From an uncultured Clostridium sp. (GTDB lineage: Bacteria; Bacillota; Clostridia; TANB77; CAG-508): DNA of 64,000 nt. Made by a program: the position numbers and the translations under genes. The stretch is taken from contig CAMXJY010000004.1 of the NCBI GenBank assembly GCA_947244325.1, forward strand, positions 1-64,000. The letters run 5' to 3'. Positions 53,948 to 63,043 of this stretch are shown one piece after another. The first letter of the stretch is position 1. Each line of letters begins with the position of its first letter. Under the pieces are notes generated by a model. That model was given only the letters and a program-made list of their open reading frames with translations, did not search any database and was not told the origin of the DNA.

Positions 53948-55687
53948 ATGAAACAAACAATAAAATCAATATTAAAAAAACAAATTTTATTAATAGTATC
54001 AATTTTTATTTTAGTTGGATTAAATGTTTATTTTCTTACTTTTCCTTCAAAAATTTTAGGAAGAATAATTGATTTACTCGGAAATATAGAAATAAACAAA
54101 GAACTAATTACTCAAAATATATTTTATTTAATAGGAGTTACATTAATTTCTTTATTTCTTAGAGTTGTTTGGAAATATATGATTGCACGTTCAACAAGAT
54201 TACTTGAAAAAGGTTTAAAAGACAAGCTATTTGAACATTTTTTACAAATAAAATTAACAAGTATTCAAAATATAAAAAATGGAGAATTAATGTCTTATTT
54301 TGTAAAAGATGTTGGAGAAATAAGAGGACTAATGTATAGATTATTATCTCAAGGAACAAGAATATTTTTTGTACTCATAATTACTACATATACAATGAAA
54401 TCTGTACATTTAGGACTAACAATAGCAACTCTATGTCCAATAGTTATAACAGCTTTTATAATAATTATATTAAAAAAATATGTAGAAAATAGCTTTAAAA
54501 AATCACAAAAATATTTTACTAATCTTTCTGAATATGTACAAGAAAGCACAGATAGTATAAGAACTACAAAAGCATATTCAGGAGAAACAAATCAATTAAA
54601 AAAATTTATAAAAAGAAATAAAATATTAAAAATGAGTAATGTTGCTGTTGATTTATATTCAACTTTACTTTCAACATCGGTTTCAATATGCTTTGGTTTT
54701 TGCTATGGAATAACAATATTATATGGCTCTAAACTTGTTTTAGATAAAACAATAAGTATAGGAGACTTTGTAGCTTTTAATGGATACATAGATATGTTTT
54801 TTAGTCCAGTAGTTTGGCTTCCAGGAGTAATTTCCAAAATTAAAAGAGCTCAAATTTCTTATAATAGATTAGATACTGTATTTAAACTCGAAAAAGAAAA
54901 TCTAATGCTAAGTTCAGATGTAGAAAAAGGAAAGATTCATGGTGATATTTTAGTAAATGATTTAACATTTAATTATCCTGGAAATCTAGATACTGTTTTA
55001 GAAAATGTTACTTTAGATATAAAAGAAGGACAAACTCTTGGAATAATAGGAACAATTGGAAGTGGAAAAACAACTTTAATGAATTTATTACTTAGATTAT
55101 ATCCAGTTCAAGATGGAAAAATATTTATAAATGGTGAAGACATAAACAAATTAAATCTTGTATCTTTAAGAAAAAGCATTTGTTATATAACTCAAGATAA
55201 CTTTTTATTTTCAACTACAATTAAAGAAAATGTACGTTTATTTCAAGAAGAATTTAATGATCCTGAAATAGAGAAAAGCACAGAGAATGCTATGCTTTCA
55301 AGTGACTTAAGTTGTATGAAAAATGGAATAAATACAATAATAGGAGAGAGGGGAATAGACCTTTCTGGTGGGCAAAAGCAAAGAGTAGTTATATCAAGAG
55401 CATTTTTAAATAAAAGTAATATAGTAATATTTGATGATACTTTCTCTGCTTTAGATAATAAAACAGAAGAATACTTATTAGAAAATATAAAAGAATTAGT
55501 AAAAGGTAAAACTTGTATAATTATTTCTAATAGAATTTCTGACGTAAAATTTGCTGATAACATAATTGTATTAGATTCTGGAAAAATAATCGAGCATGGA
55601 ACACATCAAGAATTATTACAAAATAAAGGATTGTATAATAAATTTTATAATCAACAATCTTCTAAAGAAGACAGTATTTTAAGTTAA
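53948..55687 (+). CDS. ABC exporter half-transporter, degenerate-site subunit
   Basis: A 579-residue half-transporter: six helices (about residues 15-310), then an ATPase domain with Walker A GTIGSGKTT, Q-loop CYITQDNFLFS, signature LSGGQKQR, and Walker B IVIFDDTFSALD. The residue after the Walker B Asp is Asp, not the catalytic Glu, which marks the degenerate site of heterodimeric exporters (as in LmrC, BmrC or TM287). It is followed by a partner with a canonical site. Confidence 0.93.
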   Translation: MKQTIKSILKKQILLIVSIFILVGLNVYFLTFPSKILGRIIDLLGNIEINKELITQNIFYLIGVTLISLFLRVVWKYMIARSTRLLEKGLKDKLFEHFLQIKLTSIQNIKNGELMSYFVKDVGEIRGLMYRLLSQGTRIFFVLIITTYTMKSVHLGLTIATLCPIVITAFIIIILKKYVENSFKKSQKYFTNLSEYVQESTDSIRTTKAYSGETNQLKKFIKRNKILKMSNVAVDLYSTLLSTSVSICFGFCYGITILYGSKLVLDKTISIGDFVAFNGYIDMFFSPVVWLPGVISKIKRAQISYNRLDTVFKLEKENLMLSSDVEKGKIHGDILVNDLTFNYPGNLDTVLENVTLDIKEGQTLGIIGTIGSGKTTLMNLLLRLYPVQDGKIFINGEDINKLNLVSLRKSICYITQDNFLFSTTIKENVRLFQEEFNDPEIEKSTENAMLSSDLSCMKNGINTIIGERGIDLSGGQKQRVVISRAFLNKSNIVIFDDTFSALDNKTEEYLLENIKELVKGKTCIIISNRISDVKFADNIIVLDSGKIIEHGTHQELLQNKGLYNKFYNQQSSKEDSILS

Positions 55688-55841
55688 ATATTAGAAATAA
55701 TTCGATATGAGAAAACAAAATTTTAATAAATCTTCTATATATTTTCTCTGCATATTACTTTGTTCATATAGTAAAGAAATATTCTAATTACACCATTTAT
55801 ATAATTTAAAATTTTGTAAATATAAGGAAGGAGAATGGTTT

Positions 55842-57584
55842 ATGAAAAATAAAACTTTAAAAAGATGCTACAATATAATAAAACCACATTTAAAAACGAT
55901 AATAATAGTTTCAATTATAGCTATAATTATTGATTTATTAGAAATATCTAAACCATATCTCGTAAAAATAATTATAGATAACTTTTTAAGTTTTGGAATA
56001 TCTCAAATTGGATTTTTTAGTATAAATATTATTGGTTTTACATATCTAATTATTGTTGTTATAGGAAACGTTCTTGACTTTGTAACACGTACAAAAACTA
56101 ACATTATGGGCGAAGAAATATTATATACAATGCGAAACAAGATATATAAATATACTCAAGATGCAAATATAAGCTTTCATGATAAAATGCCTGCTGGAAA
56201 ATTATTTGTAAGGATAACAAATGATGTAGAAGATATTTCATCACTATTTAAAGATGTAATAACAACTCTTTTTAAAGATATTATATCAATTTTAGCTGTA
56301 ATATGTATAATGATATATTTAAGCATAAAGTTAAGTTTATTATCTTTTATAGTAATACCTTTTGTAATAATTACTTCAATAGTATTAACAAAGATTTTAA
56401 ATAAAATATATGATGCTTCAAAAGTTGCAAGAACAAATATTAATACATTTTTAGCTGAATCTATTTATGGAGCTAAATTAATAAAAATATTTAATATACA
56501 AAAAGAAAAGCAACAAGAATGCGAAGATTTAACACAAGAATTTATAGAAAAAAGATTGCCATCAAGTATTTTTGAAGGATTATTTCCAGGAATTATGTCA
56601 TTATTTGAAAATTTGGCAATAACTATCATAATTACAGCATGCATAAATTCTTGGTTTGGAATTACTATGGAAGCAGGTGCAATTTATATTTTTGTAAGTT
56701 ATATAAAATCATTATTTGAGCCAATAAATAGAACAATAGATAACATAGAAATTGTCCAAGAAGCTTTTGTTTCAATAAATAAAATATATGATATCATAGA
56801 ACAAACTGAGTATTTAGAAGATTTTGAAAATGGTATAGAACTTGAAAATGTAGTAGGAAAACTAGAATTTAAAAATGTGTGGTTTGCATATGAAAATGAA
56901 AATTGGATACTAAAAGATATAAGTTTTGTAATAGAACCTGGAGAAACTATAGCTTTAGTTGGAAAAACTGGTTCTGGTAAAACAACTATAACAAATCTCG
57001 TAAATAGATTTTATGATGTACAAAAAGGAGAAATTCTTTTAGATGGTGTAAATATAAAAGATATTAATAAAAGAAGTTTAAGAAGACATATCGGAACTGT
57101 ACTTCAAGATCCATTTATATTTGCTAGAAGTATAAAAGACAATATAAAACTAAATAAAAAGATTAGTGACGCGGACATAAAAAATGCTGTAAATATGGCA
57201 TCAGCAAAAGATTTTGTTGATAGCTTACCAGAAGGATTAAATGAAATTTCCAAAGAACGTGGCGAATCATATTCTGCAGGTCAAAAACAATTATTAGCAT
57301 TTGCAAGAATTTTTGCTCATGATCCAGATATTTTTATATTAGATGAAGCAACCGCAAATATTGATACATACACAGAAACACTTATTCAAAAGTCTATTGA
57401 TGTATTATCAGCTCAAAAAACAGCTATTTTTATAGCACATAGACTTTCAACTATTGTAAATGTAGATAAAATAGTAGTATTAGAAAATGGTAGAATTATT
57501 GAGCAGGGAAATCATGAAGAACTATTAAAAAATGATGGATATTATGCAAAATTGTACAATTCTTATTATGAAAGCTTAGGATAA
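55842..57584 (+). CDS. ABC exporter half-transporter, catalytic-site subunit
   Basis: A 580-residue half-transporter with six helices and an ATPase domain: Walker A GKTGSGKTT, Q-loop GTVLQDPFIFARS, altered signature YSAGQKQL, Walker B IFILDEATANID with the catalytic Glu, and IFIAHRLSTI. With the preceding protein it forms a heterodimer containing one canonical and one degenerate ATP site. The family exports drugs, lipids or peptides. The gap of 154 bases holds GGAAGGAG before the ATG. Confidence 0.93.
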   Translation: MKNKTLKRCYNIIKPHLKTIIIVSIIAIIIDLLEISKPYLVKIIIDNFLSFGISQIGFFSINIIGFTYLIIVVIGNVLDFVTRTKTNIMGEEILYTMRNKIYKYTQDANISFHDKMPAGKLFVRITNDVEDISSLFKDVITTLFKDIISILAVICIMIYLSIKLSLLSFIVIPFVIITSIVLTKILNKIYDASKVARTNINTFLAESIYGAKLIKIFNIQKEKQQECEDLTQEFIEKRLPSSIFEGLFPGIMSLFENLAITIIITACINSWFGITMEAGAIYIFVSYIKSLFEPINRTIDNIEIVQEAFVSINKIYDIIEQTEYLEDFENGIELENVVGKLEFKNVWFAYENENWILKDISFVIEPGETIALVGKTGSGKTTITNLVNRFYDVQKGEILLDGVNIKDINKRSLRRHIGTVLQDPFIFARSIKDNIKLNKKISDADIKNAVNMASAKDFVDSLPEGLNEISKERGESYSAGQKQLLAFARIFAHDPDIFILDEATANIDTYTETLIQKSIDVLSAQKTAIFIAHRLSTIVNVDKIVVLENGRIIEQGNHEELLKNDGYYAKLYNSYYESLG

Positions 57585-57619
57585 AAGTATATTAAATTAA
57601 TATATGAAAGGAGTAATTT

Positions 57620-58156
57620 ATGAAATTTGATTATTTAAAGAAGTATGTGAGAACCATACCTAACCATCCTAAAGATGGAGTTATGTACAGGGATATTACA
57701 ACAGTTATTGAAGACCATGAAGCTTTTAAATTAGCGATTGATGCCATGAATGAGCTTTTAAAAGATATTGATTTTGACATAATTGTATCACCTGACGCTA
57801 GAGGACATATTTTTTCAAGCCCAATAGCATATCTTAAAGGTAAAGGATTACAACTTGCAAGAAAACCAGGAAAATTACCAGCTGAAATTATTGAGGAAAA
57901 GTACAATTTAGAATATGGGACTGCAACTCTTCAGATGCACAAAGATGCAATAAAAAAAGGTCAAAAAGTTGTTATAATTGATGACTTGATGGCAACAGGC
58001 GGAACTCTTAAAGCAATTACAAGATTAGTAAAAAAATTAGGTGGAGAAGTGGCTTGTATTTGTTGTTTTATTGAGCTTCCAGAATTAAATGGGAGAGAGG
58101 CTCTTAGTGAATACGATATACGCACAGTTATAAGTTTTAATGAAGATGAAATATAA
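57620..58156 (+). CDS. apt: Adenine phosphoribosyltransferase
   Basis: A 178-residue purine salvage enzyme converting adenine and PRPP to AMP. The start (YVRTIPNHPKDGVMYRDIT) and the PRPP-binding motif VVIIDDLMATGGTL are diagnostic. SPDARGHIFSSPIAYLKG and KPGKLPAE complete the fold. GAAAGGAG precedes the ATG 35 bases after the ABC exporter gene. Length is normal. Confidence 0.96.
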   Translation: MKFDYLKKYVRTIPNHPKDGVMYRDITTVIEDHEAFKLAIDAMNELLKDIDFDIIVSPDARGHIFSSPIAYLKGKGLQLARKPGKLPAEIIEEKYNLEYGTATLQMHKDAIKKGQKVVIIDDLMATGGTLKAITRLVKKLGGEVACICCFIELPELNGREALSEYDIRTVISFNEDEI

Positions 58157-58176
58157 AAATAATTCAAATATTAAGA

Positions 58177-58205
58177 TTGTAATTTACATAATATTGTGAT
58201 ATAAT
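58177..58205 (+). promoter_or_regulatory. Promoter of the ftsH-like gene
   Basis: TTGTAA (58177-58182), 17-base spacer, TATAAT (58200-58205), with an 88-base leader to the ATG. Confidence 0.65.
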
Positions 58206-58293
58206 AAAATTTGACTTATGTTCTTTGAAAACTAAATAGGGTATTCTTTTTATGTAAAATGAAATCTGTTAAATCAAAAGGAGAGGGAAGACA

Positions 58294-60129
58294 ATGAAAA
58301 AAAGAAAACACAACATATTACTATTAATTATAATAGCTACCATAGCTATTGCTGCAATTCGGTATTTAACTGCTAGCGATAACGCTAATCCAGAAGAATT
58401 ATCTTATACAAATTTTGTTCAAGAAATCAATAGTCAAGAGACAGGCAAAGATATTTCAATAGAATATGACTCTGGAAATCTTGAAGCAACAATTATGTAT
58501 AATAGCTCTGCTGACGTCAATTCAAAGAAATATTTTATAAAAATACCAAATGAAGAAATTTTTCTGCAATTCATGCAAGAACAAATTTTAGCAGGCAATG
58601 AATGTAATTTTTCTGTAACAGAAAATGGGTCATCATCTATTTGGGATATACTTAGCATTGTTTTTATATTTGTATATATTTCTTTCATAGCTATATCATT
58701 AGGCAGGTTATCCAGTATGTTTAAAAAGGGAAGTCAATCAGGAACATCATCATCACTCATGAGCATAATGGGAGGTGGAGGAGCAAACCATATTGAAATA
58801 GTAAAAGAAAGCACTGTGTGTTTTGATGATGTGGCTGGACTGGATGAAGAAAAAGGAGAGCTTGAAGATGTCGTAGACTTTCTTAAAAATCCAGAAAAAT
58901 ATATTACTTTAGGTGCAAAGATTCCTAAAGGCATACTACTTTCTGGAATGCCAGGAACAGGAAAGACGCTTCTTGCAAAAGCTCTTGCAGGAGAAGCCAG
59001 CGTAAGTTTTATAGCTACCGCTGGATCCAGTTTCGTAGAGATGTATGCTGGATTAGGTGCTTCAAGAGTGCGTGATTTGTTTAGAGCTGCTGAAAAAAAT
59101 GCTCCTTGCATTATTTTCATAGATGAAATTGATGCAATTGGTTCAAAAAGAGATAATTTTAGTGGCTCATCAGAACACAATCAAACCTTGGAACAATTAC
59201 TTGTGGAGCTCGATGGATTTAAAAACAGAAATGATGTTGTTATTCTGGCAGCAACGAATCGACCAGATTCGTTGGATTCTGCTCTCAAACGTCCTGGTCG
59301 TTTTGACAGGAAAATAGAAGTAAGTTTGCCAGATATAACTGGCAGAGAGCAGATACTTGGCATTCATGCTAAAGATAAGCCATTTATGGAAGATGTTGAT
59401 TTTAAAGCACTTTCATATAACACGGCTGGATTTTCTGGAGCAGAACTGGCAAACCTGCTAAATGAAGCAGCTATCCTTACTGCCAAAAAGAATCTAACAG
59501 CAATATCTTCCGAAGAAATAGAAGAAGCTCTAAGAAAAATAACCATTGGTCTTGAAAAACATGGGCGAGTGATTTCTGAAAAAGAACGTAGGATAACAGC
59601 TGTTCATGAAGCGGGCCATGCAATATTAGGACATTTATTAGAAACTCAAACAGATATCAAAGAAGTTTCTATTGTTCCTAGGGGAAGTGCTGGAGGTTAT
59701 ACGTTACATAATGCTACTGAAGACACTATGTATGGCAGTAAGAAAGAATTGCAGGAGAGATTAATTGTTTTATTAGGCGGAAGAGCTGCAGAAAACATAG
59801 TAATAGGAGACATTTCAACAGGTGCATCAAATGACTTGCAGGTTGCTACACAACTTGCACGAGAAATGATAACAGTTTATGGAATGGATTCTGAGATTGG
59901 CCCAATTTCTATAAATAACAGTACAACATCTGAAAGGGAAATATTGGGCGAAGATTTATTTAACCGTATTGGATCTAAAGTATCCAAGATGGTAAAGGAA
60001 GCAGAGGAGAAGGCAACACAGATGATAAAGGTAAATCGTCAATTTCTGGATGAACTTTCTGAATTGTTGCTGAAAAATGAAAAAGTTTCTGCAGAAGAAT
60101 TAAAAGAGTTATATCAGCAGATTTCATAA
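58294..60129 (+). CDS. FtsH-like AAA+ membrane metalloprotease
   Basis: A 611-residue ATP-dependent zinc protease. One N-terminal helix, an extracytoplasmic segment with YTNFVQEI, and a second helix (DILSIVFIFVYISFIAISL) precede the AAA domain (Walker A GMPGTGKT, Walker B CIIFIDEIDAIG, SRH ATNRPDSLDSALKRPGRFD). The protease domain carries the zinc motif HEAGHAILG and the third ligand region DISTGASNDLQVAT. Base composition (24/60 G+C at 59281-59340) and codon choice differ from neighbours, suggesting it is a transferred or second FtsH, not the housekeeping copy. It abuts the inovirus region. Confidence 0.92.
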   Translation: MKKRKHNILLLIIIATIAIAAIRYLTASDNANPEELSYTNFVQEINSQETGKDISIEYDSGNLEATIMYNSSADVNSKKYFIKIPNEEIFLQFMQEQILAGNECNFSVTENGSSSIWDILSIVFIFVYISFIAISLGRLSSMFKKGSQSGTSSSLMSIMGGGGANHIEIVKESTVCFDDVAGLDEEKGELEDVVDFLKNPEKYITLGAKIPKGILLSGMPGTGKTLLAKALAGEASVSFIATAGSSFVEMYAGLGASRVRDLFRAAEKNAPCIIFIDEIDAIGSKRDNFSGSSEHNQTLEQLLVELDGFKNRNDVVILAATNRPDSLDSALKRPGRFDRKIEVSLPDITGREQILGIHAKDKPFMEDVDFKALSYNTAGFSGAELANLLNEAAILTAKKNLTAISSEEIEEALRKITIGLEKHGRVISEKERRITAVHEAGHAILGHLLETQTDIKEVSIVPRGSAGGYTLHNATEDTMYGSKKELQERLIVLLGGRAAENIVIGDISTGASNDLQVATQLAREMITVYGMDSEIGPISINNSTTSEREILGEDLFNRIGSKVSKMVKEAEEKATQMIKVNRQFLDELSELLLKNEKVSAEELKELYQQIS

Positions 60130-60180
60130 AAAAATAAAAAGTTCTGATAGCTAATATCAATTAAAAACCCTATGAGAAAA

Positions 60181-60209
60181 TTCCTCAGTCAAACTGACTG
60201 GGGTTTTTT
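60181..60209 (+). terminator. Terminator after the ftsH-like gene
   Basis: CCTCAGTCA (60183-60191) pairs with TGACTGGGG (60195-60203), with a T-G wobble, followed by TTTTTT. Confidence 0.85.
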
Positions 60210-60300
60210 CTTTTTTATTTATTGACAATTACTAATGTTAATGATAAGTTATATATGAAATTTTTATAATAGTATAGAGAAGAAGGGTCTTAAGACATTA

Positions 60301-60365
60301 TTTAAGTTATACACAACATTGCGCAAAATCAAAGATTGCGGAATGTTTTTTTATTAGTGTATAAT
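60301..60365 (+). promoter_or_regulatory. Hairpin and promoter at the start of the phage module
   Basis: A hairpin, CATTGCGC (60317-60324) against GCGGAATG (60338-60345), has mismatches and is followed by TTTTTTT. A promoter-like pair TTGCGG (60336-60341), 18 bases, TATAAT (60360-60365) leads into the first phage gene. Confidence 0.5.
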
Positions 60366-60386
60366 TTTATGAAAGGAGGCCCTTAG

Positions 60387-60629
60387 TTGCAAACATATAA
60401 GTTAATTAGGATTTTAAATCGTGAAAGTAAAGAAGGTAAAATATATCATTTAGCTGTAGTAGTATTATCGCATGAAACTGACTGCGATTTGCTCAGAATT
60501 TTAGTAACACCAGAACAAGTAATTAAATTAAATGATATGTTGAAGCAAAACAAGACAGATTTAAAAGAATATATAAATATTCAATATAATCAATATTTGA
60601 AATGTTATCAACCAAAGATTAATATTTAG
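60387..60629 (+). CDS. Small first phage protein, possible ssDNA-binding (pV-like)
   Basis: An 80-residue hydrophilic protein from TTG, with AAAGGAGG eight bases before. The sequence (HLAVVVLSHETDCDLLRILVTPEQVIKLNDML) looks like a small beta/alpha domain. I do not recognise it by sequence. By position, directly before the coat gene and after the replication side in M13-like maps, a pV-type single-strand binding protein is a reasonable guess. Confidence 0.6.
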   Translation: MQTYKLIRILNRESKEGKIYHLAVVVLSHETDCDLLRILVTPEQVIKLNDMLKQNKTDLKEYINIQYNQYLKCYQPKINI

Positions 60630-60643
60630 AAGGGAGAAAAGAT

Positions 60644-60811
60644 ATGGAAAATGCTGTAACTGCTTTATCTACTACAGTAAATGCAAATAGCTTATGGGGT
60701 GTATTTGCTGATGCAATACCATTTATAAGTGTTGTAGTACTTGTAGCTTTCGGTTTTTATCTTGTGAGAAGAATGATAAAAGGTTTATCAAAAGGTAAAG
60801 CTAAAATCTAA
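60644..60811 (+). CDS. Inovirus major coat protein (pVIII-like)
   Basis: A 55-residue protein with the layout of filamentous-phage major coat proteins: a short N-terminal segment with few charges (MENAVTALSTTVNANSLWG), one hydrophobic helix (AIPFISVVVLVAFGFYLV) and a strongly basic C-terminus (RRMIKGLSKGKAKI) that would face the DNA. AGAAGGGAGAAAAG is the ribosome site. A terminator directly follows (60824-60849), as is common for gVIII, which gives high coat expression. Confidence 0.85.
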   Translation: MENAVTALSTTVNANSLWGVFADAIPFISVVVLVAFGFYLVRRMIKGLSKGKAKI

Positions 60812-60823
60812 TTTTACTATTTT

Positions 60824-60849
60824 AAGTGGGCTAACAGCTCACTTTTTTT
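60824..60849 (+). terminator. Terminator directly after the coat gene
   Basis: AAGTGGGCT (60824-60832), AAC loop, AGCTCACTT (60836-60844), one wobble, then TTTTT. Confidence 0.85.
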
Positions 60850-60863
60850 ATTAGGTGGTATTT

Positions 60864-61073
60864 ATGAGTTTAAAAAAAGAAATTTCGTATATATCAAATA
60901 TTCTTGTGCAAATTGATAATTGCACAGATGCAGAAAGATTTTATGAATTATGTAGCGGATTATATTTTCATATTAATTGTTTAGTTTTTAATTTTAGGTA
61001 TCATAAATTTTTAGTTGATAATGAAGAAAATAAAATACAAGATTTTGATTTTGAAAGATTTATTAAATTATAG
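60864..61073 (+). CDS. Small phage protein of unknown function
   Basis: A 69-residue soluble protein (MSLKKEISYISNILVQIDNC) with two Cys and aromatic residues. I chose the ATG at 60864 with AGGTGG upstream, rather than the GTG at 60855. It has no transmembrane helix and no recognised relative. Confidence 0.6.
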   Translation: MSLKKEISYISNILVQIDNCTDAERFYELCSGLYFHINCLVFNFRYHKFLVDNEENKIQDFDFERFIKL

Positions 61074-61083
61074 GAGTGATTAT

Positions 61084-61152
61084 ATGTATCAAATAATAGA
61101 GCAAATAGTTATTAGTGGTATAAGCTGTATTTTGCCACTTGTTCGGATTTAG
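61084..61152 (+). CDS. Short phage membrane protein, possibly frameshifted
   Basis: A 22-codon ORF (MYQIIEQIVISGISCILPLV then RI and stop) with GGAGTGATTAT upstream. Shifting +1 after CTT (61138-61140) continues the reading as FGFRIIFDYARILLFKD with a stop at 61194. The joined product would be about 36 residues with a longer membrane helix, like other inovirus minor proteins. It may be a mutation, an assembly error or a real frameshift. Confidence 0.45.
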   Translation: MYQIIEQIVISGISCILPLVRI

Positions 61153-61203
61153 AATAATTTTTGATTATGCAAGAATATTATTATTTAAAGATTAGGGGGA
61201 TAT

Positions 61204-61548
61204 ATGGATACTTTATATATAGGAGATATTCCTTTAGATTATACATATGCAACGTTTAATGGCGATTATATAACTTTATATAATAAGTCTAGTGCTAGAA
61301 ATGAGACTTTATCATATTTTAGAATTTATACAAATTATGATAATTTTATGTATACATCAGGTACACAAACTTTTTCAAATAATACAACTTATTTTCAACC
61401 TATTACAGTATCTAACAATTGGATGTATAGAACTGATATCGATAAAATATTTGTTGTATGTTTTATTATATTTTTTATGTTTATATTTGTTTTTAATATA
61501 ATTACAAGTATTTATAAGAAAGGTGGGGTATTTGGTGGACTTTTGTGA
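61204..61548 (+). CDS. Phage minor membrane protein
   Basis: A 114-residue protein: a polar, Tyr/Thr/Asn-rich N-terminal domain of about 75 residues, one transmembrane helix (IFVVCFIIFFMFIFVFNIITS) and a short basic tail. Topology would put the domain outside. Its 3' end overlaps the next gene by 14 bases. It is probably a minor virion or assembly protein; no family is recognised. TTAGGGGG precedes the ATG. Confidence 0.65.
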   Translation: MDTLYIGDIPLDYTYATFNGDYITLYNKSSARNETLSYFRIYTNYDNFMYTSGTQTFSNNTTYFQPITVSNNWMYRTDIDKIFVVCFIIFFMFIFVFNIITSIYKKGGVFGGLL

Positions 61549-62728
61549 TAAATTAGGAATATCAATTATAGTTGTTCTTTTTACTATATTTTTTGTTTTT
61601 ACTAATTTTTCTCAAGCTGATTTTACTGTTTCAGATTCTATCAATCTTTCTAGTATTAAAAATGATGTTCTAAAATTTGAGAGTTATTTGAAGTCTATTT
61701 CTTCTAATTCTTCTTATATTAACTCAAATGTTTCTTATATTTATAATACTGTTATGTCTATTTCTTCTAGTATTTCTCATCTTTCTATTACTCTTTCTTC
61801 TATTAGTACTACTAATATTCAGATTTTACAAGAAATACAAGAAATTAATGAAAAGATTTATACTATTAATAATACATGTAATCTTATTTTAAATAAAATT
61901 GATAATATTGATAAAAATATAGAAAATATGAATAAATATTTATATGAAGCTTTTTTCGGTACTGTTTTAGAACAAATTGATTATCAAGTTTATGAAGGTA
62001 TTTCTGTAGATATGTCAAATCATAAATTAGTTTCAAATCCAGATAGACAGATTATAGTTTTTCCTATTGATAGTCAATATACATATCGTATGGATGCTTA
62101 TAATTCTTCTGAGCTTGCTTATTGGTGGTATTCTCGTAATAATGTTCCTATTATAGGAGATTATGCAGAAATACCCATTTCTACTATAAAATCTGATATT
62201 ATTGATTTTTCTATTACTGGACCTTATAGTAAGCCTTATTTTATGATTGAGACCGAAATTGGTGGAGAATTTTTTGTTAGTCGTCAAAGTATATCTTTTA
62301 CTGATAAAATAGAGGGGAATGCAGATAAAAATACTGATAAAATTAAAGATACTATGACATCTACAGATTATGACGATAGTTCCGTTAATATTGATACATC
62401 TGCAGCAGATTTAGACGATAGTTCGGTTACTGGCTTATTTGAAACATTATTTACTAATTTTTCAAATAAAATTAGTAATTATGGTGGAGTTGAAACAATT
62501 CAAATTCCTGTTCCTTTTACTGATGATAATTTAGAATTAAAAAGTAATATACTTTCGTCAATTATTGAAGGAACTTTTTTATCAACTTTTATTAGATTGC
62601 TCTGGTATTATTTATTTGGTTTATATTTATTTAAGTTTGTTAATAAACTTTATAATTCAATAAAATCTGGTAATATTATAGGGGGTATTAGCTTTAATGA
62701 CGAGGTCATTTCGTCGACAATGCTATAG
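61535..62728 (+). CDS. pIII-like minor coat / adsorption protein
   Basis: A 397-residue protein. An N-terminal signal-like helix (LGISIIVVLFTIFFVF) is followed by a Ser-rich helical stalk (SSISHLSITLSSISTT) with coiled-coil potential (ILQEIQEINEKIYTINN ... NKIDNIDKNIENMNK), a beta-rich domain at about 155-265, an Asp/Ser linker, and a C-terminal helix (FIRLLWYYLFGLYLFKFVNKLY). This is the signal-adhesin-membrane-anchor layout of pIII. I prefer GTG at 61535, with AAAGGTGG eight bases upstream; in-frame TTG (61532) and GTG (61523) are alternatives. Confidence 0.75.
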   Translation: MDFCDKLGISIIVVLFTIFFVFTNFSQADFTVSDSINLSSIKNDVLKFESYLKSISSNSSYINSNVSYIYNTVMSISSSISHLSITLSSISTTNIQILQEIQEINEKIYTINNTCNLILNKIDNIDKNIENMNKYLYEAFFGTVLEQIDYQVYEGISVDMSNHKLVSNPDRQIIVFPIDSQYTYRMDAYNSSELAYWWYSRNNVPIIGDYAEIPISTIKSDIIDFSITGPYSKPYFMIETEIGGEFFVSRQSISFTDKIEGNADKNTDKIKDTMTSTDYDDSSVNIDTSAADLDDSSVTGLFETLFTNFSNKISNYGGVETIQIPVPFTDDNLELKSNILSSIIEGTFLSTFIRLLWYYLFGLYLFKFVNKLYNSIKSGNIIGGISFNDEVISSTML

Positions 62729-62736
62729 ATAAAATT

Positions 62737-63036
62737 ATGTTTAATATGTTAATGAATTTTGTTTTTACTCTTGTTGGTAAGCTTGGCGACATTATTCTTT
62801 CGCCTTTAATTGCTGGAATTTCTGTTTTGATACCTGATTTTTCTAGCTTTGTTAGTTCTATTTTGCAATTTATAAATTATGGATTTACATATATAACATT
62901 TTTCTTTAAATTGCTAATGATACCTCAAGAGTGTTTACAAGTTTTGGTAACTGTTGCTACTGCTAGTTTAGCAATAATTACTATCGTTAGAAGTTATACT
63001 TTGATTGTAAAAATATATAATTATTTTAAGATGTAG
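62737..63036 (+). CDS. pVI-like membrane protein
   Basis: A 99-residue hydrophobic protein with about three helices (MLMNFVFTLVGKLGDIIL, FVSSILQFINYGFTYITFFF and ECLQVLVTVATASLAIITIV) between the pIII-like and Zot genes, the position of gVI in M13. No ribosome site is clear, so it may be translationally coupled. A small palindrome (AATGACGAGGTCATT) lies just before it at 62697-62711. Confidence 0.65.
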   Translation: MFNMLMNFVFTLVGKLGDIILSPLIAGISVLIPDFSSFVSSILQFINYGFTYITFFFKLLMIPQECLQVLVTVATASLAIITIVRSYTLIVKIYNYFKM

Positions 63037-63043
63037 GTGTATT

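Noticed and set aside
60213..60300. dif/XerCD attachment site for the inovirus
   Set aside because: The AT-rich sequence here offers weak partial matches only, and the right end is outside the window, so no repeat pair can be tested.
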